Shown here: piece by piece, positions 11,286-19,511 of the stretch
Layout: every line of letters starts with the position of its first letter
Numbering within the stretch: the first letter of the stretch is position 1
Origin: Globomyces pollinis-pini
Lineage: Eukaryota > Chytridiomycota > Chytridiomycetes > Rhizophydiales > Globomycetaceae
Reading direction: 5' to 3'
DNA length: 27,272 nucleotides
Assembly: GCA_025399215.1 (NCBI GenBank)
Contig: MU621320.1
Coordinates: 1-27,272, forward strand
The notes under the pieces: generated by a model
Databases searched by the model: none
What the model was told of the DNA's origin: nothing
What the model saw: only the letters and a program-made list of their open reading frames with translations
Program-made: the position numbers and the translations under genes

Positions 11286-12839
11286 ATGAACGTTCGAACT
11301 CAATCAGCTACAGCATTAGGAGAAAATACTTTGATAGTGAGAGATGCTGCAAAGGGTTTGGGTAGAGCTATCATGAAATTAGAAAGTATTTCAATCCATT
11401 TCTAATTAAAAAAGAACCCTCATCATTGATGATAGTTGCCAAGGAATTGGATGTCAATCTGGATTATTTCACTAGAGAATTAACCAGACATTTATTGGAT
11501 TTATCGTTTGATTGCTTTGGAGGAAAACCTATTAAAGTGTAGGTTGATATGTCGTTTGATACTAGTTATGTAGATAAAAGGTTCAAAACGAGTCCTACAT
11601 TCTCATACAAAGAAATGTTATTAAAGTATCCAAATTACGATGTAAATTATCATAATTATCTTAGATACAGAAACGATTGTTGTTTTGGGATGTGGATTTA
11701 TGTCAACAACACCCTGAATTGATAGATTGTATCATTACATTAGGGGGTGATGGTACTGTATTATTTACAACATGGTAATTTATGTCAGAAATTGCTTATT
11801 GGTAAGGCTATTCCAAAAGTCTCAAGTTCCACCCGTTATTCCATTTCATTTCGGATCCTTGGGATTTTTAACGGTCTTTAAAACCAATGAAATAGAATCT
11901 GTTTTAACTAGAGTGCTTGGATGTAATAGCGCTGGGTTAAGAGTGAATATGAGAATGAGACTAAGGTATGATACAATTTCTTTAAACTCAAAAGTTGTAC
12001 TATTTGGAGAACTCGAAATACTGATTCGATACCTACTTTAAACAATGGAAAATCAATATATATTCTACCAGTAGAGGACATAAAGATAGACGATTCTGGT
12101 ATTGTCAAGTAGAAACTAAATAATGTAGACATTGGTACAAAGAAGTCAATTTTAATTTTAGAACAAGAAAATTCATTGAAATCTTATCCAAAAGAAACAT
12201 TTCAAATTTTAAACGACCTAGTGGTTGATAGAGGTCCAAGTGCATATATGTCTCAACTAGATTTATTTGTTGATGATAAGCCATTAACTACAGTTCAAGC
12301 TGATGGCTTGGTCGTATCTACTCCAACTGGAAGTACGGCTTATTCGGTATTATATCCAAATTTAATAGTTAGTTAGCTGCTGGTGGCTCTTTAGCACACC
12401 CTGAAGTTCCATCATTTTTACTTACACCCATTTGTGCACATTCATTATCATTTAGGCCAATGTTATTACCGGATTCAATTGAATTAAAAATTCAAGTATT
12501 TAGTCTGACTAATTGTAGGTGCCATATAACTCACGGAATACCGCTTGGGCATCATTTGATGGACGCCATAGATGTGAACTTCGACAGGGAGATTTTATTG
12601 TGGTGAAACTTTCCAGATGGCCAGTTCCTACCGTTTGTTCAGATGATCAAGTAAACATGTTGATATTTTGATAGTAGTCAAGTGATTGGTTTGAAAGTTT
12701 GAGAAGATGTCTTCACTGGAATGAAAGGACTAGGCAACTTCCATTCGAGACTGAAGCGAAAGTAGTTCCGGGTTTGGATTCTGTGGATCAAATTCCATCG
12801 TTATCTGTATTGGCAGAGGACCTATTTGGTGATTCATAA
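11286..12839 (+). CDS. NAD(H) kinase, 435 aa, ten exons
   Basis: Phosphorylates NAD(H) to NADP(H) with ATP. Exons 11286-11385, 11415-11538, 11566-11641, 11665-11774, 11807-11965, 11995-12098, 12129-12346, 12373-12495, 12519-12650 and 12678-12839; the nine introns are 23-32 nt. Motifs in order: [45 protein letters not shown] (GGDG at 127-130), [98 protein letters not shown], and a fungal-type tail [19 protein letters not shown]. The tail and the SCTIW segment place it with cytosolic/nuclear Utr1-type kinases rather than bacterial ones. [12 protein letters not shown] was taken as the start since the upstream frame has a TAG; a longer N-terminus through another intron is possible. Confidence 0.93.
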
Positions 12840-13039
12840 GTAACAACATAAAGTCTAGGCAATTTAATATGAAATAAACTCAAAATTAAGTCAATATTGT
12901 CCATTAAAAGTAATTATGACCAAGTTAGATAACGAACGTCATCAATTATTGGAGACTGGATGATCTGGGACATCTCATATCAAAATGTTACTAAACTATT
13001 TGCAAGTAATAAAAGATCGAATTTCTACAACGTAAATAA

Positions 13040-14024
13040 CTACCAATCCAAATCCGGCGAAGTAGAGCAGGTCGATTTCTTCCAATCGTATACACCACCT
13101 CGTTCAAAAAAAGCATCTTGATCCCATTCAGCTTGTTCTAACGCAACTTGTACATCTACATCAAGCAATGATTGACTTGGAACTTTCCCAATTCCAACCT
13201 GACAATTTAAAAAGCATAAATTTTCATCCAATATCAAATATGAATTTCTCATACTATTATTGTCTTCTTTAACCAACGAACTTTGTTGTGAATGTCGATC
13301 AATAAAAGATTGGTACTCTTCAGCAGTAATTTCAAAATCTGTAGCATTTCGAATAGTGTTTTGACCATTATTTTCCGTTTCCAAGACCAATACCTGAAAA
13401 CATTTCCATCGGAACGGATCTAGTAACGTAATCATTTCATTCATATCTTCCATATAATTGAATCGATTGACAACCGTGTTAAGTTTAAATTTGATATCAA
13501 ACTCCTTACACCACTCTTTGATTTGAACAATCTTTGCTTTAAAGCTATAAAGTATTTACCTTACCAAGATGGTCAGTCTTTCCGTCACCACGTCCAATCT
13601 TTGCATTTGTCTTGGGGTCAAATGAATCACAAGAGATGGCAATGATATCAATATACTTTGCGTATTTTTGAAGAAACGATTTTCTTAAAAGACTTCCGTT
13701 ACTGACAATCGATATTGACTCGAGACCTAAACTTTCTTTACAGTATTTTGCTAAAGTACCAACAAATCGCGGATCAAGCATTGGTTCTCCTCCAGCAAAG
13801 TTGAGCTTTTTCATACCAGCATTCGATAACTTTTCCATTACAGCTTTAGCTTGTTGGATTGTACATCTTGTTGAAGTTTTGGCAGTATGAAAACAAAACC
13901 CACATGAGTAGTTGCAGAGTCTGGTGAAGTGATAATTTACAGATATAGGTATCACCGTTTTCTTGGAAGATTGTTTGATGATATAGTACACTGCTAACAT
14001 AATGCAGAGAATGGCCAATAGCAT
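13040..14024 (-). CDS. RSAD2: Viperin (radical SAM ddhCTP synthase family), 318 aa
   Basis: Viperins use S-adenosylmethionine and a [4Fe-4S] cluster to convert CTP (in some relatives other NTPs) into 3'-deoxy-3',4'-didehydro nucleotide, a chain terminator of viral polymerases. Exons 14024-13565 and 13536-13040; one 28-nt intron. Residues 1-16 form a hydrophobic membrane anchor, shorter than the vertebrate amphipathic helix. Cluster cysteines are C37, C41 and C44 in LCNYSCGFCFHTAKT. Then come NFAGGEP (75-81, SAM binding), SIVSNGSL (105-112), ISCDSFDP (130-137), IGRGDGK (143-149) and NTVVNRFN (173-180), then SYLILDENLCFLNC, RGGVYDWKKS and the terminal DLDW, which in animals recruits the CIAO1 iron-sulphur assembly machinery. 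No motif is broken. It diverges from the CMPK2-like kinase, with 45 bp between starts. Confidence 0.96.
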
Positions 14025-14069
14025 TTTTGGGAAAATCGGGTAGAAATCTTTAACTTTAAAAACCGGAAA
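14025..14069. promoter_or_regulatory. 45-bp bidirectional promoter between viperin and the nucleotide kinase
   Basis: Only 45 bp separate the two start codons, so the pair must share a bidirectional promoter, or one or both promoters overlap the partner's coding sequence. The stretch has an A/T-rich core (CTTTAACTTTAAAAACC) and no spliced leader is seen. Co-regulation of the pair is inferred from this geometry. Confidence 0.6.
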
Positions 14070-14651
14070 ATGAGACCAACGAAATGGATTGTTATTGAAG
14101 GATTGGACGGTACTGGGAAGACCAGTATCTCAAAAGGGATTGCATCCAGACTTGAAAACTCAATTATATCACCATCCCCAGATCAAAATGCGCGGTCATT
14201 GTTTGACGTTTGTTCAAATCCCATTCGTCGATCTTTTTATTTCCTATGGAACTCTGTCACCAAAGAATTTGCTTTGAACCAATTGGCTTTGGGGAAGAAT
14301 GTCATTACGGATCGTTGGTTGTGTAGTACTATAGCATATATGAATTGTATGGATATAGTTGTTGATGAAGTGTCCCAATCCCTGATAACATTCAACAAGT
14401 GCTATCCAACAGACAGAATGCCAGATATAACAGTTTACCTTCACACGGATCAAAAAACGAGAATTGAACGTTTGAAGCAACGAGATGGAATCCAACACAC
14501 TAAGGAAGAAATTGCATTGTTCGATTCACAAACTCAAGAATTACTTCATCAAGAATTTCTAAAACAAGGGTCATTCGATTTGATCATCGATACAAGTGAC
14601 TTGACGATAGAACAAGTGCTTGATTGCATCTTACGCGAGATCTTAAAATGA
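14070..14651 (+). CDS. CMPK2: CMPK2-like nucleoside monophosphate/diphosphate kinase (thymidylate-kinase fold), 193 aa
   Basis: Intron-less. P-loop GLDGTGKT (11-18), then IRRSFYFLWN (51-60), VITDRW (77-82, the DR motif that binds the acceptor phosphate), MPDITVYL, and a LID region beginning RLKQRDG (133-139). The fold is that of dTMP kinase. The IRRxFYxLxN segment, the short SPSP stretch before it and the DRW-x-ST pattern resemble vertebrate CMPK2 rather than Cdc8-type dTMP kinases. Human CMPK2 is about 449 aa with a long N-terminal part; here only the kinase core is present and no mitochondrial presequence is visible, so it is probably cytosolic. Its position beside viperin suggests it makes CDP/CTP (or another NTP) for that enzyme. 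The substrate is inferred, not shown. Confidence 0.85.
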   Translation: MRPTKWIVIEGLDGTGKTSISKGIASRLENSIISPSPDQNARSLFDVCSNPIRRSFYFLWNSVTKEFALNQLALGKNVITDRWLCSTIAYMNCMDIVVDEVSQSLITFNKCYPTDRMPDITVYLHTDQKTRIERLKQRDGIQHTKEEIALFDSQTQELLHQEFLKQGSFDLIIDTSDLTIEQVLDCILREILK

Positions 14652-14762
14652 ACTTTTCAATATAACATTACTTTGCTATTTATTGCTCTTTGAATACTTG
14701 ATTTAGTACTCGGATTTAGACTTTTGACGCTGTCAAAGTCTGTCAATTTTATCTTCAAAAAT

Positions 14763-15188
14763 ATGGAAAAATGGCATCAATTTCTCGGACTTCCTCGTCA
14801 TTCAAAACAATGGTATCGAATTATGTTACGGGGAGAAATTAAAGAACTTCATCAAGCAAAGACCCAATTAGAGAAATTGAGTGAAAGGAGTGATATCTAT
14901 TATGCATTACAGCGTGCACAATTTGATGGATATCCAATACGAAAATTGGATTCATTCAGACCTAAACATTTGGTGGCTATTAGTTATATGGTCGCTAAAT
15001 ATACGAACAGATGGCTTTATTATCGTTTAATTGGTTGGATGTGTGGATCAAAAGTACCAATTACAGAGGTTGTGAACCCAAAGAAAGAAGAAAAGCTGGT
15101 TAAAGTGGCAATCAAGTATGGTATAGACTCTGTTCAGTTTTGCAAAGTTGCTAGACGTTTAGGCAAGATTTGGGTTTTCATACCATAG
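14763..15188 (+). CDS. Conserved fungal protein of unknown function, 141 aa
   Basis: Single-exon gene 111 bp after the kinase and in the same direction. The start was taken at MEKWHQFLGLPRHSKQWY; an upstream TTG-led extension is open but lacks ATG. It matches, from memory of sequence pattern, a family of small fungal hypothetical proteins with the order WYRxxLRxElxExxxA, LSExSDxxxxxxRAxxDGxPxRxL, YMxAKYTxRW, REVVNPxKxxKL and a final RRLxxxWxxxP. The function is unknown. It is basic and mostly helical, with no signal peptide. The RRLGKIWVF end and the VVNPKKEEK segment are the best conserved parts. Whether it belongs functionally with viperin and the kinase is untested. Confidence 0.78.
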   Translation: MEKWHQFLGLPRHSKQWYRIMLRGEIKELHQAKTQLEKLSERSDIYYALQRAQFDGYPIRKLDSFRPKHLVAISYMVAKYTNRWLYYRLIGWMCGSKVPITEVVNPKKEEKLVKVAIKYGIDSVQFCKVARRLGKIWVFIP

Positions 15189-15507
15189 TTCATGATCAAG
15201 ATGAAATGTGCATAATTCCATTTTAATGCTGTTTTAAAAACTTGAATAAATTAATAGCTTCTATAATTCTGATGTTGGACTTTAACCATTATTGTTATCT
15301 GATTATCCTTCCATCTGCTCTTCGCCATTTCCTTTCGGTTGAGTTTTCATCAAGATAAGTTGATGGAATGGATTATGCAAGTTACACAAACTCAACCTTC
15401 CAAATATTTACATTGATTACTAATGTTAAATTGGAATGCAAACAGAACTATAGTCACAAACGCTTTTATTAGAAATTTCAATGAATTGGGGTTAGGCTTG
15501 CAACAGT
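15189..15507. other. Convergent intergenic region, no gene seen
   Basis: 319 bp between the stops of the conserved fungal protein (+) and the CBS protein (-). A weak 6-bp inverted repeat, CATCAA-GATAAG-TTGATG, lies at 15348-15365. Otherwise it is A/T-rich 3' flank. Confidence 0.5.
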
Positions 15508-16614
15508 TTAGTTTTGGAATAAAGACAAAACGTCAGTGAGAGTAATAACTCCAGAAATAATATGTTTGTTGGTAATCCAAAGGTGATGAATACGTTGCTT
15601 TGTCAAAATTTCAACTGCTTTCGATACACGAACATTACCATCAGTCACATCCAAACAATGTAATTTACTAGAGTTTTCACCATCCAAAGATTCAACTTCT
15701 AGGAATTCTAAAACTGGTAATGTTAACTTTTCAAGGTTGGTAGAGTTCAATCCACGTAGATCTGAAGCACTGAGAGTTCCCACCACAGTTCCAGCGTTAT
15801 TAATTACAGGTACAGCATGGACGTTGTTGATATGCATAATGTTGAATCCAGCCATTGCGGATTGGGACTCTTTGATGGCAATAGCAGGGGATGCATCTTT
15901 GATCAATGGTTTAACACTGTACAATGGAATAGAAAAGACATTCTCGATAAGTGAAGCAGGAAGTTTAGTTTTGTCCAATAAAGTATCTTGGAAATATTTA
16001 ACCAAGTCCATTTGGGAAATGATGGATAATTGAGCATCAGCAGGGACAGGACCAATAGGAGAGTCGATCATTAAACCAGAGCTAATAACCAAAACACGAT
16101 GATTTTTAGAAGTAGTGAACAACTTCAATAAGGTTGAAATTGGATCAGCAGCAGATAATACATTCACAATAGGTTCTTCACGACGGCATTTAATTACTTC
16201 ACTAATAGGAGATTGAAAGAAAGAACTCTTTTTAAATCTGTTAATGGCAGCTGTGACCACATCCTTATCTTGAAAAGTATCTTTATCAAACATTTCTTGA
16301 AAGAATCCAAAAGATAAAATATCATAGACAGAGACAACACCAGTGAAGATTCTTGCACTTAGGTCACCAGAATTACGGTAAATAGGAACGGCCAAGATGT
16401 GTTCATTAGATAGAGTTCGAAGGACACTTTCCAAGTTTGTAGATTCATGTACGGACACAATATCACGAGTTCCTTTACTATCTTTGTGTTGGATTACATT
16501 AGAGATTGGAAAAGTTTCCAAAGCAGTCAACAATTGCTTTGAAGGTTTTTTATCAATTTGAGTTGATTGAATATCGGATTGATTTGAGATCATTTGAATG
16601 ACTTTCACTCTCAT
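15508..16614 (-). CDS. Four-CBS-domain (double Bateman module) protein, 368 aa
   Basis: Intron-less. Four CBS repeats can be followed: about residues 35-115 (ISNVIQHKDSKGTRDIVSVH to VVSVYDILSFG), 135-210 (PISEVIKCRREEPIVNV to IISQMDLVKYF), 225-295 (SVKPLIKDASPAIAIKESQS to VGTLSASDLRGL) and 305-368 (LEVESLDGENSS to ISGVITLTDVLSLF). Paired CBS domains bind adenine nucleotides. The closest known architecture is the gamma subunit of Snf1/AMPK, but the typical beta-interaction features cannot be checked here, and stand-alone four-CBS proteins of fungi and amoebae are equally likely. The end LFQN is typical of the last CBS helix. The start is the first ATG; MISNQSDI (residue 8) is an alternative. 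Confidence 0.85.
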   Translation of the reverse strand: MRVKVIQMISNQSDIQSTQIDKKPSKQLLTALETFPISNVIQHKDSKGTRDIVSVHESTNLESVLRTLSNEHILAVPIYRNSGDLSARIFTGVVSVYDILSFGFFQEMFDKDTFQDKDVVTAAINRFKKSSFFQSPISEVIKCRREEPIVNVLSAADPISTLLKLFTTSKNHRVLVISSGLMIDSPIGPVPADAQLSIISQMDLVKYFQDTLLDKTKLPASLIENVFSIPLYSVKPLIKDASPAIAIKESQSAMAGFNIMHINNVHAVPVINNAGTVVGTLSASDLRGLNSTNLEKLTLPVLEFLEVESLDGENSSKLHCLDVTDGNVRVSKAVEILTKQRIHHLWITNKHIISGVITLTDVLSLFQN

Positions 16615-16817
16615 CCTTTTCTCTCTTTTATAGTCATATCCTCAATGATCTATCTTTAACGATTATGAGTCATTGTGACGGTCACTATAAAAATGCTAAA
16701 ATTTTACTCACAAAAACACAACAAAATTCATCTTTAACCACAATGACTCAATATAAAAAATAAAAAAAAGATTCCTTAAATAATCGTATATTCATTGATA
16801 TAGAAGTAAGTTAAAGA

Positions 16818-18584
16818 TCAGTCAATGTTGGAACCACTCTCTTTAACTGTGCTGATCAAACTATCCTTAAACTTCAGTTTGTCGAAATTTAATGGTGATG
16901 GATTAGCTAGTTGTTTAGATTCAAAACTTGGTTTAGGGTTCGATGGCATTTTGGTGAGTTTCTGTGGATCAAGTGATACGGAATTAGATGGGAGATTTGA
17001 ACCTGAAAGCAGCTCAGAAGGCCAACCATTTACAGATATATAAGTGTTTGCATTTTCCACTTCTTCTGGTATTTTGGATTGTTCATCTCTTGGTTTCATT
17101 TGATTTGGTTGGACTCTGTTTTTTGATTCAAATAGTCCCAGTAAACTGTCAATTAAAAAGTAATTGATCAAGTTATGAATACAAAGACATAATGCTTTGA
17201 TGGATCCAAAAAACATAAACCATCGATCACTACCAGCTAATGGTGTATAGATTTGAATACAAATCAGAGTGTAGTAAATAATGGTGTTCAATACCTGAGC
17301 AATCAGCATAATTAGAAATCCCTTTTCCCGTTCAAATATATAGCTGATAATCTCACCTACCGATTTCTTTCCATTCTTTCTAGCCAAAGTGATTGCTGAG
17401 AAAATAGATGGGATAGTGTTGTAGATAAACATGAAAACGATCCAATAACCACTCAATGATTTCCAACCTACCATAAAGTTATATGGTAAGCAATTTTTTG
17501 ATAGATTAAAGCAGATATTGAAGTATCTACTACCAGATAACAATAAGTGAATGAGAAACACCAAAACGTATAGTCCAAATGATACCAATCGAGAAGCGAG
17601 AGGGTTAAAGAAGCGGAGAACGAAACTTGAAGTATGAATGGTAGTGGACAATGTAGCCAAATTAAAAAACACTCCCAGAAATTGAAATGTGATGGCATAA
17701 TTATTTGAGGTTGAGTAAGTATAAAAGATATAAATGGATACATAAATGATCCAACATACCTGGGACATAACCAATATTCTAAAGTATCTTTGTTTCCTTT
17801 TTTGAAATAGTAATTGAAAGCATAGTAATACTGTTAGCATCGACAAACCCCAACAAATATGTTGTAAAATATCTGGAAATGCATTGGTGTTTGGTACTAG
17901 ATATTGACCAGGTAATGAAGTTGTCCATCCAGTCTTTATCGATGAAACGGGGATTTTGTTTATCATTCCACTGACGTTTTGAAATTCAGGAATTGTTTGG
18001 TCCGTGAGTTTGGAGGTTAATTGTATTGATCTTAATGGGATTGAACAATTATCATTTTGGTATACGGTAAAGTAACCTGAATCCGTACATGTCATTTTAT
18101 CAATACAATTTCCATTTGCTAGAATATAAATATCAAGATATCCTTGTAACCCATTATTTTCAGAATGTAAAGAACAATATTGAATCCCACTAGAGTCTTT
18201 GTGATAGACTGTTGGTGGACTTGTATTGATTTCCATAGACATTCCACTTTGATATCCATCCGATTGAGAAATATCCAAGGAACTAACACAACATTGATCA
18301 TGAATTTGAACCGGAAGAGATCCACAATACCCATACGGTGCACCCATAGTAGACAATTTATAAATTGAACTCCAAGTGTCATTCGAAGTTGGAATGACTT
18401 GTTTGAAATCAGAAACACGAAAAGAATACATGGACGTTGGAGGTCCAGTACATGTATCTGATTGTATCCATTGGGATGAAAACATCAAACTTTCACTATA
18501 CACTTGCGTTATAATCAAGTGTATCAATGATGGTTTTAAAATCATTGCAAGGATTGGTTTAGTATTAGAAAGTGGAGATTTCAT
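16818..18584 (-). CDS. 7TM receptor-like protein with cysteine-rich ectodomain, 588 aa (paralogue A)
   Basis: Single exon. An N-terminal hydrophobic signal (about residues 12-30, before SESLMFSSQW) leads an ectodomain of about 200 residues with ten or more cysteines (DTCTGPP, YGYCG, DQCCVSSL, ILANGNCIDKMTC). Seven membrane spans follow, the first at ~240-262 (ICWGLSMLTVLLCFQLLF) and the last at ~440-470 (SDRWFMFFGSIKALCLCIHN). The ~110-residue C-tail is polar, rich in Ser and Pro. The layout is that of a cell-surface GPCR and loosely recalls frizzled/smoothened-like receptors of amoebae and early fungi, but the cysteine pattern is not a clear frizzled CRD. Its 5' flank including the start codon is duplicated at 19315-19474. 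The next 7TM gene is a clear paralogue. Confidence 0.82.
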   Translation of the reverse strand: MKSPLSNTKPILAMILKPSLIHLIITQVYSESLMFSSQWIQSDTCTGPPTSMYSFRVSDFKQVIPTSNDTWSSIYKLSTMGAPYGYCGSLPVQIHDQCCVSSLDISQSDGYQSGMSMEINTSPPTVYHKDSSGIQYCSLHSENNGLQGYLDIYILANGNCIDKMTCTDSGYFTVYQNDNCSIPLRSIQLTSKLTDQTIPEFQNVSGMINKIPVSSIKTGWTTSLPGQYLVPNTNAFPDILQHICWGLSMLTVLLCFQLLFQKRKQRYFRILVMSQVCWIIYVSIYIFYTYSTSNNYAITFQFLGVFFNLATLSTTIHTSSFVLRFFNPLASRLVSFGLYVLVFLIHLLLSGSRYFNICFNLSKNCLPYNFMVGWKSLSGYWIVFMFIYNTIPSIFSAITLARKNGKKSVGEIISYIFEREKGFLIMLIAQVLNTIIYYTLICIQIYTPLAGSDRWFMFFGSIKALCLCIHNLINYFLIDSLLGLFESKNRVQPNQMKPRDEQSKIPEEVENANTYISVNGWPSELLSGSNLPSNSVSLDPQKLTKMPSNPKPSFESKQLANPSPLNFDKLKFKDSLISTVKESGSNID

Positions 18585-18738
18585 TCATGGGGAATGTTGC
18601 CTCAAAATGCAATCCATTAAAAATGTTGATAGACCCATCATGCTGAACAAATCGCACGATAGTATTATGTTATAAATTATATTTGAATATTACTTGTTCA
18701 ACCAGATCATGATTCTATTTTATGGAAAAACACGTCTG
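18577..18738. repeat. 160-bp direct repeat, copy A (5' flank and start codon of paralogue A)
   Basis: From GATTTCATTCATGGGGAATG at 18577 to AAAAACACGTCTG ending at 18738. Matches copy B (19315-19474) along its length with scattered substitutions and small indels, roughly four bases in five by eye. Copy A includes the first codons of the 7TM gene and its upstream region, so the repeat is a duplicated gene start rather than a free element. Confidence 0.85.
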
Positions 18739-18962
18739 ATGAATGTCCAACAAACACCATATTTTGATTTTCTACGTACAAACTGTAATTTATGAATGGA
18801 TTTTGTATTATCTATCGGTAATTTTAACATAGGAAGGATCGCTTGGCTTTCAACCACCTTTTTTGAACCAGTCACTATAGAATCGACCTTGCATTCAGGA
18901 CAAAAAATTGATCCCTTCGCTTCCAAATCACTGAAATTTTCGACTGGTTCAATTTGGCTCAT
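18720..18962 (-). CDS. Possible small ORF, 80 aa, with CPEC motif
   Basis: ATG-initiated frame upstream of and parallel to paralogue A. It contains SIFCPECKVDS, a single CxxC that could be half a zinc ribbon, and a basic C-terminus (VRRKSKYG). No second cysteine pair of zinc-ribbon type is present. Its last residues run into repeat copy A, so the end may be an accident of the duplication. No family is recognised; it may be non-coding or a gene fragment. Confidence 0.25.
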   Translation of the reverse strand: MSQIEPVENFSDLEAKGSIFCPECKVDSIVTGSKKVVESQAILPMLKLPIDNTKSIHKLQFVRRKSKYGVCWTFIRRVFP

Positions 18963-19234
18963 TATATCTGATTTTCCGTGGTTGTAGTTATTTCAATCAT
19001 TTGACTCCAGCCTCTTACAACCTACAACTATTTTATCTCAATCCGATAGATATTTTCGCTGCTAGAGTTAACAGGGGGCTTTCGTCGTTGGATGAGGAAG
19101 AATGAGAGGGAGAAATTTAGGTGAGAAAATTGGGTGAAGATATTAGCCTAGTTATGTGATCAAAATTCCTTTCAGCACCATTTATTTAGGGATAGGAACT
19201 ATGCTTTTTTTAAAGTAATGGGAAAGTAAGATGC

Positions 19235-19293
19235 ATCCGAAAACCACCGAATCGGTTGTGTTTTCGGAGGTTTTCGGTTTTCGGAAGATATCC
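19235..19293. repeat. Inverted-repeat element built from CCGAAAA heptamers
   Basis: TCCGAAAACC at 19236-19245 pairs with GGTTTTCGGA at 19276-19285. Two further TTTTCGG copies lie at 19261-19267 and 19271-19277, and a near-palindrome ACCGAATCGGT sits between the arms. The flanks ATCCG/ATATCCG repeat the motif. It adjoins the point where similarity between repeat copies A and B ends. It could be a MITE-like remnant or a protein-binding cluster. Confidence 0.6.
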
Positions 19294-19314
19294 GTTTTTG
19301 TTTTTCATTTTAAA

Positions 19315-19474
19315 GATTTCATTCATGGGGAATGTTGCCTCAAAATTCGTTCCATCAAAAATTTTGGTAGACCCATAATGGCGACAATCGCACGATAGTA
19401 GGCTGTTATAAATTATATCTGAATCTTACTTGTTCAACCAGATCATCATTTCTTTTTAAACAAAAACACGTCTG
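19315..19474. pseudogene. 160-bp direct repeat, copy B: orphan start of a third 7TM gene
   Basis: Counterpart of copy A. Read on the minus strand, the ATG at 19322-19320 opens Met-Lys-Ser, as in paralogue A, then stops after two more codons. Beyond this point (toward 19314) no similarity to the 7TM coding region remains; the CCGAAAA hairpin element follows instead. It is best read as the promoter and start of a lost tandem paralogue. Confidence 0.6.
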
Positions 19475-19511
19475 GAATATACAACAACAACCATTTAACT
19501 TTATTAAAACA

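Noticed and set aside
12916..13033. Short + strand frame MTKLDNERHQLLETG with an internal TGA
   Set aside because: Interrupted, between two convergent genes, no protein-like family signal; more likely 3' flank.
13040..15188. Recent horizontal transfer of the viperin-kinase region
   Set aside because: Base composition is near that of the neighbours, and viperin carries a local-type 28-nt intron, so recent transfer is not supported; older transfer cannot be judged here.
15348..15365. Inverted repeat CATCAA/TTGATG as a terminator or attachment site
   Set aside because: Only a 6-bp stem in AT-rich DNA, expected by chance.
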